From Phreatobacter cathodiphilus (GTDB taxonomy: Bacteria > Pseudomonadota > Alphaproteobacteria > Rhizobiales > Phreatobacteraceae), in NCBI RefSeq assembly GCF_003008515.1, contig NZ_CP027668.1, positions 434,001 to 498,000 on the forward strand: a stretch of 64,000 bases of DNA. Direction: 5' to 3'. This document shows, piece by piece, positions 9,665 through 17,752 of this stretch (the first letter of the stretch is position 1; the number at the start of each line of letters is the position of its first letter). Made by a program: the position numbers and the translations under genes. The notes below the pieces were generated by a model that worked only from the letters and a program-made list of their open reading frames with translations, had not been told where the DNA came from and ran no database searches.

Positions 9665-10455
9665 CAGTGCACCTCCGCCGCCTGCCGGCGTGCCTTGAGG
9701 GCCGCCTGCGATCCGGCCTCGCCGAGATAGACCTGCTTCACCCGCTGGTTCGACCGCACCTCGTCCGGCGTCCCCGTGGCGATGATCTCGCCGCGCACCA
9801 GCACGAGGATGCGGTCGGCGTGACCGAAGACCGAGTCCATGTCGTGCTCGGTGAAGAGCACGCCGATGCCGTGGGCGCGGGCGATGTCGGCGGTGAGCTG
9901 CATCAGAGCGGTGCGCTCCTTCGGCGCCATGCCGGCGGTCGGCTCGTCCATGAGGAGGAGCTTGGGTTCCGAGGCGAGCGCGATGGCGAGCTCGACCCGC
10001 TTCACGTCGCCATAGGCGAGCTCGTTCACCGGCCGGTCCGCCATGTCGGCCATGCCGACGCGGGCGAGGAAGCCGATGGCGGCCTCGCGGTGGAGGCGCG
10101 TGGCGGCGCCGGTGACCGAGCGGGTCTGCCCGTGGTGGGAGATCAGCGCCATCTGCACGTTCTCCACCACGCTCATCGACACGAAGGTCTGGGCGATCTG
10201 GAAGGTGCGTCCGACGCCGAGGCGCCAGATCTCGCGCGGCGGCTTGCCGGTGATGTCCTGCCCCGCCAGCACGATGGTGCCGGCATCGGGCTTCAGCTGA
10301 CCGCCGACCATGTTGAAGGTGGTCGACTTGCCCGCGCCGTTCGGCCCGATGATGGCGAGCATCTCGCCGGCCGCCAGGCTGAAGGTGACGTTCTTGCCGG
10401 CGGTGACGCCGCCGAAGCGCTTCTCGAGGCCGGTGACGGCGAGCAGCGTGGTCAT
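9664..10455 (-). CDS. livG: Branched-chain amino acid-type ABC transporter ATPase LivG
   Basis: A 263-residue ATPase with Walker A IGPNGAGKST, the LivG-type GVGRTFQIAQTF segment and LLLMDEPTAGMAP. The signature motif reads LAYGDVKRVE, with an unusual YGDVK in place of the common YGxQR or SGGQ. The start at 10455 overlaps the permease stop as TGATG. It forms the ATPase dimer with LivF. Confidence 0.94.
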   Translation of the reverse strand: MTTLLAVTGLEKRFGGVTAGKNVTFSLAAGEMLAIIGPNGAGKSTTFNMVGGQLKPDAGTIVLAGQDITGKPPREIWRLGVGRTFQIAQTFVSMSVVENVQMALISHHGQTRSVTGAATRLHREAAIGFLARVGMADMADRPVNELAYGDVKRVELAIALASEPKLLLMDEPTAGMAPKERTALMQLTADIARAHGIGVLFTEHDMDSVFGHADRILVLVRGEIIATGTPDEVRSNQRVKQVYLGEAGSQAALKARRQAAEVH

Positions 10456-12353
10456 CACGCGGCCTCCTTCGCGACGACCGGCGCGGCCGCGCCACGCCCC
10501 ATCCGCTCGCGCAGGCCCTCGATGGCGCCGACGACGCCCTTCGGGAAGACCAGCACGATGGCGATGATCGAGACGCCGAGGAAGAAGCGCCAGAAGTCGG
10601 TGAGCGGCATGAAGAAGTCCTTCACCGAGTGGAAGACGGCGGTACCGACGAGCGGCCCCATCACCGTCTGGATGCCGCCGGTGAGGATCATCATCAGGAA
10701 GTCGATGGACATGGCGATGGAGATCATCGTCGGGTCGATCGAGCCCTTGGAGAAGGAATAGAGGCCGCCGGCGAGGCCCGCCGCGGCGCCCGCGACGATG
10801 AAGGCGAGCCAGCGATGCGTCTTCACGTCGATGCCGATGGCATCCGCCCGGTTGGCGCTGTCGCGGGCGGCGCGCAGCGTGTAGCCGAAGGGCGTGTAGA
10901 AGAGATGCCGCAGCGCCACGATGGAGGCGAGCGCCAGCACCGCGACGACGTAGAAATAGACCTCGCGCGAGGCCGCCCAGCGCGACGGCCAGACGCCGAC
11001 GACGCCGTTGTCGCCGCCCGTCACCTCCACCCACTGGAAGCAGATCGCATAGGTGATCTGGGCGAAGGCCAGCGTCAGCATGGCGAGGTAGATGCCAGAG
11101 AGGCGCACGATGAAATAGCCGAACAGCGCGGCGGCGAGGCCGCCGGCGATGGGAGCCGCGACCAGCGCCAGCTCCATCGGCGCCTTCATCGGCCCGGTGA
11201 CGAGGAGGCCCGCCGCATAGGCGCCGACGCCGAAATAGGCGGCATGGCCGAAGGAGACGATGCCGCCGTTGCCGATCAGGAGGTTGAGCGAGAAAGCGGC
11301 GAGCGCGAAGACCATGATCTCGATGCCGACCTTCACCTTGTAGGTGTCGCCGACGATGGGGATCAGCAGGAGCGCGATGGTGAGCGCGATCCAGACGACG
11401 GTTTCGGTGCGCGAGAAGCCCTTGAGGTTGAGAATGCCCTCGGGGAGCACGGCGCGGCCCGAGGCGACCTCCGGCTTGCCCATCAGGCCCCAGGGCTTGA
11501 CCACCAGCACAACCGCCATGAGCAGGAAGACGAGGACGAGCGTGATCTTCGGGAAGATGAGGATGCCGAAGGCCTCCAGCATCTTGATGATCAGCGCGGC
11601 GATGAAGGCACCGGGCACCGAGCCCATGCCGCCGATGACGGTGACGACGAAGGCCTCGGTGATGATGGAGAGGTCCATGCCCGTATTGGCCGGCAGGCGC
11701 GGGATCTGCAGCGCGCCGCCGAGGCCGGCGAGGAAGGCGCCGAGAAACAGCGTGCCGGTGAACAGCATGGCCTGGTTGACGCCGAGTGCGCCGACCATCT
11801 CGCGGTCCTGCGTGGCGGCGCGGATGAGCACGCCGAAACGCGTCTTGTGCATGATGAGGAGCAGGGCCCCGAGCACCGTCGGCCCGACGAAGATGAGGAA
11901 CATCTCATAGGCGGGGAAACGCTGGCCGAGGATCTCGATGCCGTGGCGCATGCCCGGCGCGCGCGGGCCGGTGATGTCGACGGGACCCCAGATCTTCAGC
12001 ACCACGTCCTGGACGATGAGCACGACGCCGAAGGTGGCGAGCAGTTGGAACAGCTCCGGCACCCGGTAGATGCGGCGCAGCAGCACCACCTCCATGATGA
12101 CGCCGAGAATGCCCACCACCGTCGCCGAGGCGAGGACGCCGATGAAGAACAGCGTCGGCGAGCGGTCGAACTCCAAAAGCCAGGGCACGATGGTCACCGC
12201 CATATAGGCGCCGAGCATGTAGAACGAGCCGTGGGCGAAGTTCACGATCCGCGTCACGCCGAAGACGATGGTCAGTCCCGAGGCGATGACGAACAGCGCC
12301 GAGGCGCTGGCCAATCCCGACAGGGCCTGGATGACGAGGAAGGAGAGATCCAT
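10455..12353 (-). CDS. Fused LivH-LivM ABC transporter permease
   Basis: This 632-residue protein carries both permeases in one chain. Residues 1 to about 290 are LivH-like (IASGLTIVFGVTRIVNFAHG, IGGMGSVPGAFI) and about 320 to 632 are LivM-like (NLLIGNGGIVSFGHAAYFGV, GGDNGVVG). A 30-residue polar linker joins them after VVKPWGLMGKPE. I chose the ATG at 12353 (MDLSFLVIQ); upstream in-frame sequence is arginine- and proline-rich and unlike a membrane protein. LivH and LivM are usually separate genes, though fusions are known. The coding frame is continuous with no sign of frameshift. Confidence 0.92.
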   Translation of the reverse strand: MDLSFLVIQALSGLASASALFVIASGLTIVFGVTRIVNFAHGSFYMLGAYMAVTIVPWLLEFDRSPTLFFIGVLASATVVGILGVIMEVVLLRRIYRVPELFQLLATFGVVLIVQDVVLKIWGPVDITGPRAPGMRHGIEILGQRFPAYEMFLIFVGPTVLGALLLIMHKTRFGVLIRAATQDREMVGALGVNQAMLFTGTLFLGAFLAGLGGALQIPRLPANTGMDLSIITEAFVVTVIGGMGSVPGAFIAALIIKMLEAFGILIFPKITLVLVFLLMAVVLVVKPWGLMGKPEVASGRAVLPEGILNLKGFSRTETVVWIALTIALLLIPIVGDTYKVKVGIEIMVFALAAFSLNLLIGNGGIVSFGHAAYFGVGAYAAGLLVTGPMKAPMELALVAAPIAGGLAAALFGYFIVRLSGIYLAMLTLAFAQITYAICFQWVEVTGGDNGVVGVWPSRWAASREVYFYVVAVLALASIVALRHLFYTPFGYTLRAARDSANRADAIGIDVKTHRWLAFIVAGAAAGLAGGLYSFSKGSIDPTMISIAMSIDFLMMILTGGIQTVMGPLVGTAVFHSVKDFFMPLTDFWRFFLGVSIIAIVLVFPKGVVGAIEGLRERMGRGAAAPVVAKEAA

Positions 12354-12460
12354 CGGCGGGGGGCTCTCGGCGCAAGCGGTCAGAACGGGGTCGCGGCAAG
12401 TCGCGGCCCGTCGGGGGAGATGAACCGGGCGGACGCCCGGCAGGTGCATGCGAATGGGAC

Positions 12461-12485
12461 GCCCTCTCCCGCCAGGGGAGAGGGC
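12461..12485 (-). terminator. Intercistronic hairpin between receptor and permease genes
   Basis: GCCCTCTCCC-GCCA-GGGGAGAGGGC forms an almost perfect 10-bp GC stem, 15 bases past the livK stop, with no T-run after it. Such hairpins after receptor genes often protect the 5' mRNA and lower permease expression, so I read it as partial termination or stabilisation rather than the operon end. Confidence 0.6.
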
Positions 12486-12499
12486 TCGTACTGCGATCC

Positions 12500-13726
12500 T
12501 CAGATCTTGCGCGCGGCGCGGACCTCGGCCTCGGGGAACATGACGTCGGCGCCGTCGACGTAGCGGAAGTTCTTCATCGTCGGCAGCTTGCCCTTCAGCG
12601 TCGTCTCGCCGACCCAGGCGCCGAGCGTCGACTGCTGGTCGATGCCGCGCATGGTGACGGGACCGCAGATGGTCTGCGTCGTCAGGCCCTTGAAGGCCTC
12701 GATCATCGCCGCCGTCTCGGTCGACTTCGCCTTGTTGAACATGTCGCGGATCATGAAGGGCACGACGTAGCCGAGCACCGAACCGAGGCGCGGCGTGTCG
12801 TTGAACTTCGCCTTGTAGGCGGTGACGAAGGCCTGGTGGCCATGGGTCTCCACCTGCTCCGGCGGATAGCCGGTGACGATCCAGCCGTCCGGCGTCTCGT
12901 CGCCGAGGGGCAGGAGATATTCCGGCTCGCCGGTGAGGAGGCTGACCACCGTGCGGCGCTCGAACAGGCCGCGGGTGTTGCCCTCGCGCACGAAGGCGGT
13001 GAGGTCGGCGCCGAACAGCACGTTGAAGATGCCGTCGGGGCGGCTCTGGGCCAGGGCGCCGACGGTGGCGCCGGCGTCGACGCGGCCGAGCGCCGGGAAC
13101 TGCTCGGCGACCACCTCGAAGCCCGGAACCGCCGCGCCCATCAGGCGCTTGAAGGCGGCGACGGCCGACTGGCCGTATTCGTAGTTGGGCGCCACCACGG
13201 CCCAGCGCTTCACGCCCTTCCCCTTGGCGGCGTCGACCAGCATCTTGGTCTGCATGTAGGTGCCGGGGCGGACGCGGAACGTATAGGGATTGCCGCTGCC
13301 CATGGTGAGCGCGTCGGTGAGCGGCTCGGTGGCGAGGTAGAGCACCTTCTTCTGGTTGGCGAAGTCGGCGAGGGCGAGGCCGACGTTCGACAGGAAGGCG
13401 CCGGCGATGAACGAGACGTTCTCGCGGGTCATCAGCTCTTCGGCGACGCGCACCGCATCGCCCGGCGTCGAGCCGTCGTCGCGGAAGACGATCTCAAGCG
13501 GGCGACCGCCGAGGCCCGCCAGGCCGCCGGCGGCGTTGATCTGCTCGACGGCGAGCTGCATGCCGTTGCGATAGGGAACGGCGAAGGCGGCCATGCGGCT
13601 GTAGGAATTGAGCTCGCCGACCTTCACCGGGGCGCCCTGGGCGGAGCCGGTTCCGGTGGTCAGGGCGACACCGGTGGCCGCGAGGCCCCCGACGACGGTG
13701 CGGCGCGACAGATCGAGCTTCGACAT
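12500..13726 (-). CDS. ABC transporter substrate-binding protein, LivK/amide family
   Basis: The 408-residue receptor has a Tat-like leader (SRRTVVGGLAATGVAL) ending near AQG-AP and a periplasmic-binding type I fold (KVGELNSYSRMA, QLAVEQINAAGGL). The ATG at 13726 has GGGGAGA six bases upstream; a TTG two codons earlier is less well placed. It opens the operon and defines the imported ligand, which sequence alone cannot name. The upstream region holds a sigma70-like promoter overlapped by a palindromic operator. Confidence 0.92.
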   Translation of the reverse strand: MSKLDLSRRTVVGGLAATGVALTTGTGSAQGAPVKVGELNSYSRMAAFAVPYRNGMQLAVEQINAAGGLAGLGGRPLEIVFRDDGSTPGDAVRVAEELMTRENVSFIAGAFLSNVGLALADFANQKKVLYLATEPLTDALTMGSGNPYTFRVRPGTYMQTKMLVDAAKGKGVKRWAVVAPNYEYGQSAVAAFKRLMGAAVPGFEVVAEQFPALGRVDAGATVGALAQSRPDGIFNVLFGADLTAFVREGNTRGLFERRTVVSLLTGEPEYLLPLGDETPDGWIVTGYPPEQVETHGHQAFVTAYKAKFNDTPRLGSVLGYVVPFMIRDMFNKAKSTETAAMIEAFKGLTTQTICGPVTMRGIDQQSTLGAWVGETTLKGKLPTMKNFRYVDGADVMFPEAEVRAARKI

Positions 13727-13810
13727 CAACAATCTCCCCTCAGATGCGGGCGGCGGGGACCGCCCGTTCCACCTCTGACCGAAGCTTCCGTTGTTTTGTT
13801 CTTCGGAAGA

Positions 13811-13852
13811 TCATTCGTAAGCGAACGATACCGCGTCCCGGACCGCTGGCAA
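13811..13852 (-). promoter_or_regulatory. Predicted promoter and operator of the heterocycle operon
   Basis: On the minus strand TTGCCA (13847-13852) is followed after 16 bases by TATCGT (13825-13830). The dyad TCATTCGT-AA-GCGAACGA (13811-13828, plus-strand reading) overlaps the -10 and start region, the usual position for a repressor site. The fpr promoter has the same layout: TTGCC(T), a 16-bp spacer ending in GCGG, TATCAT and a near-identical dyad. Confidence 0.6.
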
Positions 13853-13884
13853 GAGGCTTTTTTGGAATTCCTGAGAACTGGACG

Positions 13885-13906
13885 GGGGAGCCCCGACGAG
13901 CTCCCC
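13885..13906 (-). terminator. Weak hairpin downstream of the asparaginase gene
   Basis: GGGGAGC and GCTCCCC form a 7-bp stem with an 8-base loop shortly after the asparaginase stop. There is no T-run directly after it on the minus strand, so termination is uncertain. It does separate the asparaginase gene from the operon promoter. Confidence 0.35.
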
Positions 13907-13940
13907 TTGATCCGCAGAATCGTATCGGCCGATCAAACGG

Positions 13941-14948
13941 TTAGGAGAAGGTCGGACGCAGTCCGCCCACCGTGATCCCGTTCCAGTTCTTCATGACGGG
14001 CGTGACGAAGCGGCGGAATTTGGCAGCCTCCGCCTCGTTCATGGGCAGAAGTTTCGCGATGAGCGTGGCCATCATGACCTCGCTGGCGCGCGGGGCACCG
14101 TCGACGCATTTCAGCGCGATTCCGAGGCCTTGGTCGGGCAGTGCCGCGCAGAACACGCCCTCGGCGCCCGTCTTGACGAAGACACGCTGGCCGAGAAGCT
14201 CCATCACGTCGGTGCAGAACCGGCCGGAGCCCGCCACCAAGAAGGGCTCGGCGGCGCAGGCGGCGCGCAGCCGCACGAAGGCCTTGGCCCGCTCCGGCCC
14301 GACCCCCTCGCCGGTGGCGAGTTTGGCGAAGCCCTGGGCGAGCTTGGTCAGCGGCACGGCGAAGGTCGGAATCGAGCAGCCGTCGGTGCCCACCGCCGTA
14401 TCGGCGTCGAGCCTGTGGCCGGTGACCTCGCCCACCGCCTCGGCGACGAAGCGCTGCACCTTGTGATCGATGCCGACATAGCCACGGGTGTCGATGTCCT
14501 GCGAGCAGGCGAAGCACAGGAAGCCGGAATGCTTGCCCGAGCAGTTGTTGTGCAGGGCGGAGGGCTTGCCGCCGGAGCGGGCGAGGGCGTGGGTCGCCGC
14601 CGCTCCCGAGGGCCAGTGCGCCCCGCATTCCAGATCGGCCTCGCCGAGCCCGGCCCTGGCCAGCATGCCGGCGGCCGTCGCCACGTGGCGCTCCTCGCCG
14701 GAGTGGGACGAGCAGGCGAGCGCCAGTTCGGCATTGCCGAAACCGAAGCGATCGGCGGCCCCGCTCTCCACCAGCGGCAGCGCCTGCAGCGCCTTGATGG
14801 CCGAGCGCGGATAGATGGCGCGGTCGATGTCGCCGAGGGAGAAGACGATCCGGCCGGCGGCATCCGAGACGACGGCGGCGCCGCGGTGGACGCATTCGAC
14901 GCTGTCGCCGCGCAGGACTTCGACGAGGATGGGATCGCTCAGCGACAT
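13941..14948 (-). CDS. L-asparaginase, Rhizobium etli ReAV-type (asparaginase II family)
   Basis: A 335-residue protein of the class represented by inducible R. etli asparaginase, which uses a beta-lactamase-like fold and hydrolyses asparagine to aspartate and ammonium. Recalled ReAV catalytic positions map here with a shift of one: SxxK S49/K52, S81, metal-binding C136 and K139 within NCSGKHSG. The ATG at 14948 follows AGGGAG. It is codirectional with the downstream catabolic operon but separated by a hairpin and a promoter, so it is probably independent. Confidence 0.9.
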   Translation of the reverse strand: MSLSDPILVEVLRGDSVECVHRGAAVVSDAAGRIVFSLGDIDRAIYPRSAIKALQALPLVESGAADRFGFGNAELALACSSHSGEERHVATAAGMLARAGLGEADLECGAHWPSGAAATHALARSGGKPSALHNNCSGKHSGFLCFACSQDIDTRGYVGIDHKVQRFVAEAVGEVTGHRLDADTAVGTDGCSIPTFAVPLTKLAQGFAKLATGEGVGPERAKAFVRLRAACAAEPFLVAGSGRFCTDVMELLGQRVFVKTGAEGVFCAALPDQGLGIALKCVDGAPRASEVMMATLIAKLLPMNEAEAAKFRRFVTPVMKNWNGITVGGLRPTFS

Positions 14949-15009
14949 GGACGGGCTCCCTGGAGGCAGACCGCCGCGATAAGCCAGAACCGCTGCCGGG
15001 AAAAGCCCG

Positions 15010-15267
15010 TTATTCCGCCGCCTGGGCGCCCGGCGTCACCTGGCCCTGCGGCGCGTCCATGCGGGCATTCATGTTGGCGACCATCTTCTTGACGATGGTC
15101 GAGGCCGTCTTCTCGAACAGGAAGGGGAAGAAGGCGTGCACGAAGGCGCAGAAGGCGCAGAAGGCGAAGGTGCCGGAATAGCGCAGCGCCACGCCCATAT
15201 GCTCGAAATAGCTCTCGTTGACCGAGCGGGGATGGGCGAGGAAGGCGGTCTTGGCACGTTCGATCAT
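15010..15267 (-). CDS. DUF6356 family small membrane protein
   Basis: This 85-residue protein starts MIERAKTAFLAHP and contains SVNESYFEHMGVALRYS followed by one hydrophobic segment (about residues 26-48) and a basic helical tail. It resembles the DUF6356 family common in alphaproteobacteria, whose function is unknown. I chose the ATG at 15267; the longer frame upstream lacks the family signature. It is divergent from the Lrp/AsnC gene across 140 bp. Confidence 0.75.
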   Translation of the reverse strand: MIERAKTAFLAHPRSVNESYFEHMGVALRYSGTFAFCAFCAFVHAFFPFLFEKTASTIVKKMVANMNARMDAPQGQVTPGAQAAE

Positions 15268-15342
15268 GACGGGGGCTCCGGCGCGGCAGGGCGCGAGTCG
15301 CACAATGGGGATGATCGTAACTCCGCCCCCGTGGGATGATGT

Positions 15343-15356
15343 CCCAAACGTTTGGG
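15343..15356. promoter_or_regulatory. Perfect 14-bp palindrome between divergent genes
   Basis: CCCAAACGTTTGGG is an exact palindrome, 52 bases before the Lrp/AsnC start and 76 before the DUF6356 start. Lrp/AsnC proteins commonly autoregulate through short dyads, so this is a candidate operator. Confidence 0.5.
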
Positions 15357-15407
15357 TTAATGCCGCGACTTGGTGGACAGTGTTGCGGGTTTGGATAAGA
15401 TGATGGG

Positions 15408-15887
15408 ATGACATCCTCACCGCTCGTGCTCGATTCCACCGACAAGGCGCTGCTGCGGCTGGTGCAACAGGACGCCGGCCTCTCCATGGAGCAACTCGCC
15501 GAGAAGGTGAACCTGTCGCGCAACGCCTGCTGGCGGCGGCTGAAGCGGCTCGAGGACGAGGGCGTCATCCGCGCCCGCGTCGTCCTCGCCGACGCCGCCA
15601 AGCTCAACCTCGAGCTCACCGTCTTCATCGCCGTGCGCACCAGCCGCCACGACGCCGACTGGGCGGCGCGCTTCCATGCCGCCGTGCAGGACATTCCCGA
15701 GCTCCTCGGCGTCTACCGCACCGCCGGAGAGATCGACTACATCCTGCACGCCCGCGTGCCCAACGTCGCGGCCTACGATCGTCTCTACAGGAAGCTCACC
15801 GCCCGCATCGAGATGCAGGACGTCTCGGCGAGCTTCGTCATGGAGGAGATCAAGGAGGTCACGGCCCTGCCGCTCGACTTCGTTTGA
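15408..15887 (+). CDS. Lrp/AsnC family transcriptional regulator
   Basis: The 159-residue protein has an N-terminal winged HTH (about 10-60; LDSTDKALLRLVQQDAGLS, LSRNACWRRLKRLEDEGVI) and a C-terminal RAM/AsnC ligand-binding domain (about 68-150; GEIDYILHARVPNVAAYD). These regulators respond to amino acids. The nearby asparaginase or DUF6356 gene could be targets, together with autoregulation through the palindrome at 15343-15356; this is inference. Confidence 0.93.
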   Translation: MTSSPLVLDSTDKALLRLVQQDAGLSMEQLAEKVNLSRNACWRRLKRLEDEGVIRARVVLADAAKLNLELTVFIAVRTSRHDADWAARFHAAVQDIPELLGVYRTAGEIDYILHARVPNVAAYDRLYRKLTARIEMQDVSASFVMEEIKEVTALPLDFV

Positions 15888-15910
15888 GGGCGGACGGGTC
15901 TCCAAGAAAT

Positions 15911-16068
15911 GGCCCCACCCTGACCCTCCCCGCTGCGCGGGGAGGGGACGACCGCGTCCCGCCGGTCGTCCGCCGTCGTGCCTGGCGCCGCCGGAGCCGG
16001 ACGGAGCGCGGGGTCAAAGTCCCCCTCTCCTTGGAGCGGAGCGACAAGGGGAGGGTGAGGGTGGGGCC
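15911..16068. repeat. GC-rich inverted repeat after the Lrp gene
   Basis: Arms 15911-15931 and 16048-16068 are reverse complements with one mismatch (GGCCCCACCCTGACCCTCCCC). Smaller palindromes lie inside each half. It separates two convergent genes and resembles the elements near hyuA. Confidence 0.75.
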
Positions 16069-16095
16069 TCCCTGGCCCCCCCTACCCCCAAATCC

Positions 16096-17007
16096 TCACG
16101 CTGCGCGGAATTCGCCGGTCAGCGACGGGGCGCCGTCGCTGGTGGCGAGGCCCTTCGCCACCAGGTCTTCCAGATGGGCGAAGACCGACAGCCCCGCCGC
16201 GCTCTTCAGCCGGGGGTCGAGCCCTTCGTAGATCGCCGCGACGATCTCCGGGATCGACCGGTCGCCTGTCGCCAGGCGCTTGAGGATCGCCGCCTCGCGC
16301 AGCTTGCGGTGATGCGACAGCGCCCGCATGAACTTCGCCGGCTCGCGCACAGGCCCGCCGTGGCCGGGCCAGAACAGCCTCTCGCCGCGCGCCCGGAGCT
16401 TGTCGAGGGAGGCCATGTAGTCGCCCATCGACCCGTCCGGCGGCGCCACGATGGAGGTCGACCAGGCCATGACGTGGTCGCCGGAGAACAGCGTCTCCTC
16501 CTCGCGGAGGGCGAAGGCCATGTGGTTGGCGGTATGGCCCGGCGTGAACACCGCCTCCATGGTCCAGCCCGTGCCGGAGACGACGTCGCCGTCCTTCAGC
16601 ACGACGTCCGGCCGGAAATCCTTGTCGCCCGAGGCGTCGAGCGCATTGGTCTCGCCGAGGTTCAGCGCGCGCGCCGCCCGGTGCGGCCCCTCCGCATAGA
16701 CCGGCGCGCCGGTCGCCGCCTTGACGGCGGCCGTGGCCGGCGAGTGGTCGCGGTGGGTGTGGGTGACGAGGATCGCCTCCACCGTCTCCCCCTTCACCGC
16801 CTCCAGCACGGCGGCGACATGGCGGGGATCGTCGGGGCCGGGGTCGATGATGGCGACGCGGCCGGTGCCGACCACATAGGTCACCGTGCCCTTGAAGGTG
16901 AAGGGCCCGGGATTGTCGCAGAGAACCCGGCGGATCAGCGGCGAAAGCTGTTCCGGCCGGCCGGGCACGGCCGCGTCCTCGCGCTCGAAGGGGATATCCT
17001 CGGCCAT
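16096..17007 (-). CDS. MBL-fold metallohydrolase with C-terminal winged helix (LACTB2-like)
   Basis: A 303-residue protein with the metallo-beta-lactamase metal motif THTHRDHSP (H83, H85, D87, H88), later metal ligands in FTPGHTANH and FSGDHVM, and a C-terminal helical or winged-helix part after PGHGGPV. This matches the glyoxalase II/LACTB2-like group, which cleaves thioesters or RNA. The substrate cannot be told. I chose the ATG at 17007 (MAEDIPFER); the upstream in-frame extension is unlike the family. Confidence 0.85.
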   Translation of the reverse strand: MAEDIPFEREDAAVPGRPEQLSPLIRRVLCDNPGPFTFKGTVTYVVGTGRVAIIDPGPDDPRHVAAVLEAVKGETVEAILVTHTHRDHSPATAAVKAATGAPVYAEGPHRAARALNLGETNALDASGDKDFRPDVVLKDGDVVSGTGWTMEAVFTPGHTANHMAFALREEETLFSGDHVMAWSTSIVAPPDGSMGDYMASLDKLRARGERLFWPGHGGPVREPAKFMRALSHHRKLREAAILKRLATGDRSIPEIVAAIYEGLDPRLKSAAGLSVFAHLEDLVAKGLATSDGAPSLTGEFRAA

Positions 17008-17060
17008 TCTGCCTCTGTCGAAACGGGGTGGGCCGGCGCCTTGCCGATGCCGCAGGTCAC

Positions 17061-17124
17061 GGGCTATGGGGGTGAAGCCACCACGTCGGCAGCCGAATGA
17101 CAAGCTGACCCAACGGCATAGCCC
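17061..17124. promoter_or_regulatory. Possible structured leader of bioY
   Basis: GGGCTATG (17061-17068) pairs exactly with CATAGCCC (17117-17124), enclosing about 48 bases that contain a second perfect small stem (TCGGC-A-GCCGA). The 3' arm ends just before the bioY ribosome site (GAAGGA, about 17129-17134). This layout could control translation, though it could equally be a protein site in a divergent promoter. I do not recognise a known riboswitch and see no TTATMKATAA-type BioR site. Confidence 0.4.
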
Positions 17125-17142
17125 CCACGAAGGATTTCACCC

Positions 17143-17730
17143 ATGTCCGACGCGACCATTGCCGCGACCCTCTGGCCATCCGGTTCGGCCGCCCTGCCGG
17201 CGACGACCCTGCGCTCGCTCGCGTTGGTTGCCGGCGGCGTCTGCCTGATCACGCTCGGCGCCAAGGCGAGCGTGCCCTTCTGGCCGGTGCCGCTGACCCT
17301 GCAGACCCTCGCCATCTCGGTTGTCGCCGCCGCCTACGGCCTGCGCCTCGGCGTCGCGACCGTCGCGACCTATCTCCTCGCCGGCCTCCTCGGCGCGCCG
17401 GTCTTCGCCGGCTGGTCCGTCGGCATCGCTCCCTTCATGGGCCCGACAGGCGGCTTCCTCGCCGGCTTCCTGGTGATGTCGGCGATCATCGGCGCCGCCG
17501 CCGACCGCGGCTGGGACAAGGCGTGGCCGACGACCCTCGCCGCCATGGCCCTCGCCAACGTCATCGTCTTCGTGCCCGGCCTCCTCTGGCTCGGCACCTT
17601 CACCGGCTATGGCGACAAGCTGCTCGCGGCCGGCCTCTGGCCCTTCGCGCTGGGCACGCTGGTGAAGACGGCGCTCGCCGCCGCGCTCATGCCGCTGGCC
17701 TGGGGCATCGTCGCCCGCCTGCGCGGCTAG
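17143..17730 (+). CDS. bioY: Biotin transporter BioY (ECF S-component)
   Basis: A 195-residue protein with about six hydrophobic segments and BioY-typical sequence (GAKASVPFWPVPLTLQT, AGLLGAPVFA, GPTGGFLAGF). BioY imports biotin, either alone or with the ECF energising module BioMN, which is absent here. The ATG at 17143 has GAAGGA upstream. It is divergent from the MBL hydrolase gene. Confidence 0.95.
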   Translation: MSDATIAATLWPSGSAALPATTLRSLALVAGGVCLITLGAKASVPFWPVPLTLQTLAISVVAAAYGLRLGVATVATYLLAGLLGAPVFAGWSVGIAPFMGPTGGFLAGFLVMSAIIGAAADRGWDKAWPTTLAAMALANVIVFVPGLLWLGTFTGYGDKLLAAGLWPFALGTLVKTALAAALMPLAWGIVARLRG

Positions 17731-17752
17731 GCCTCGACGCCCTGGTCGCCGT

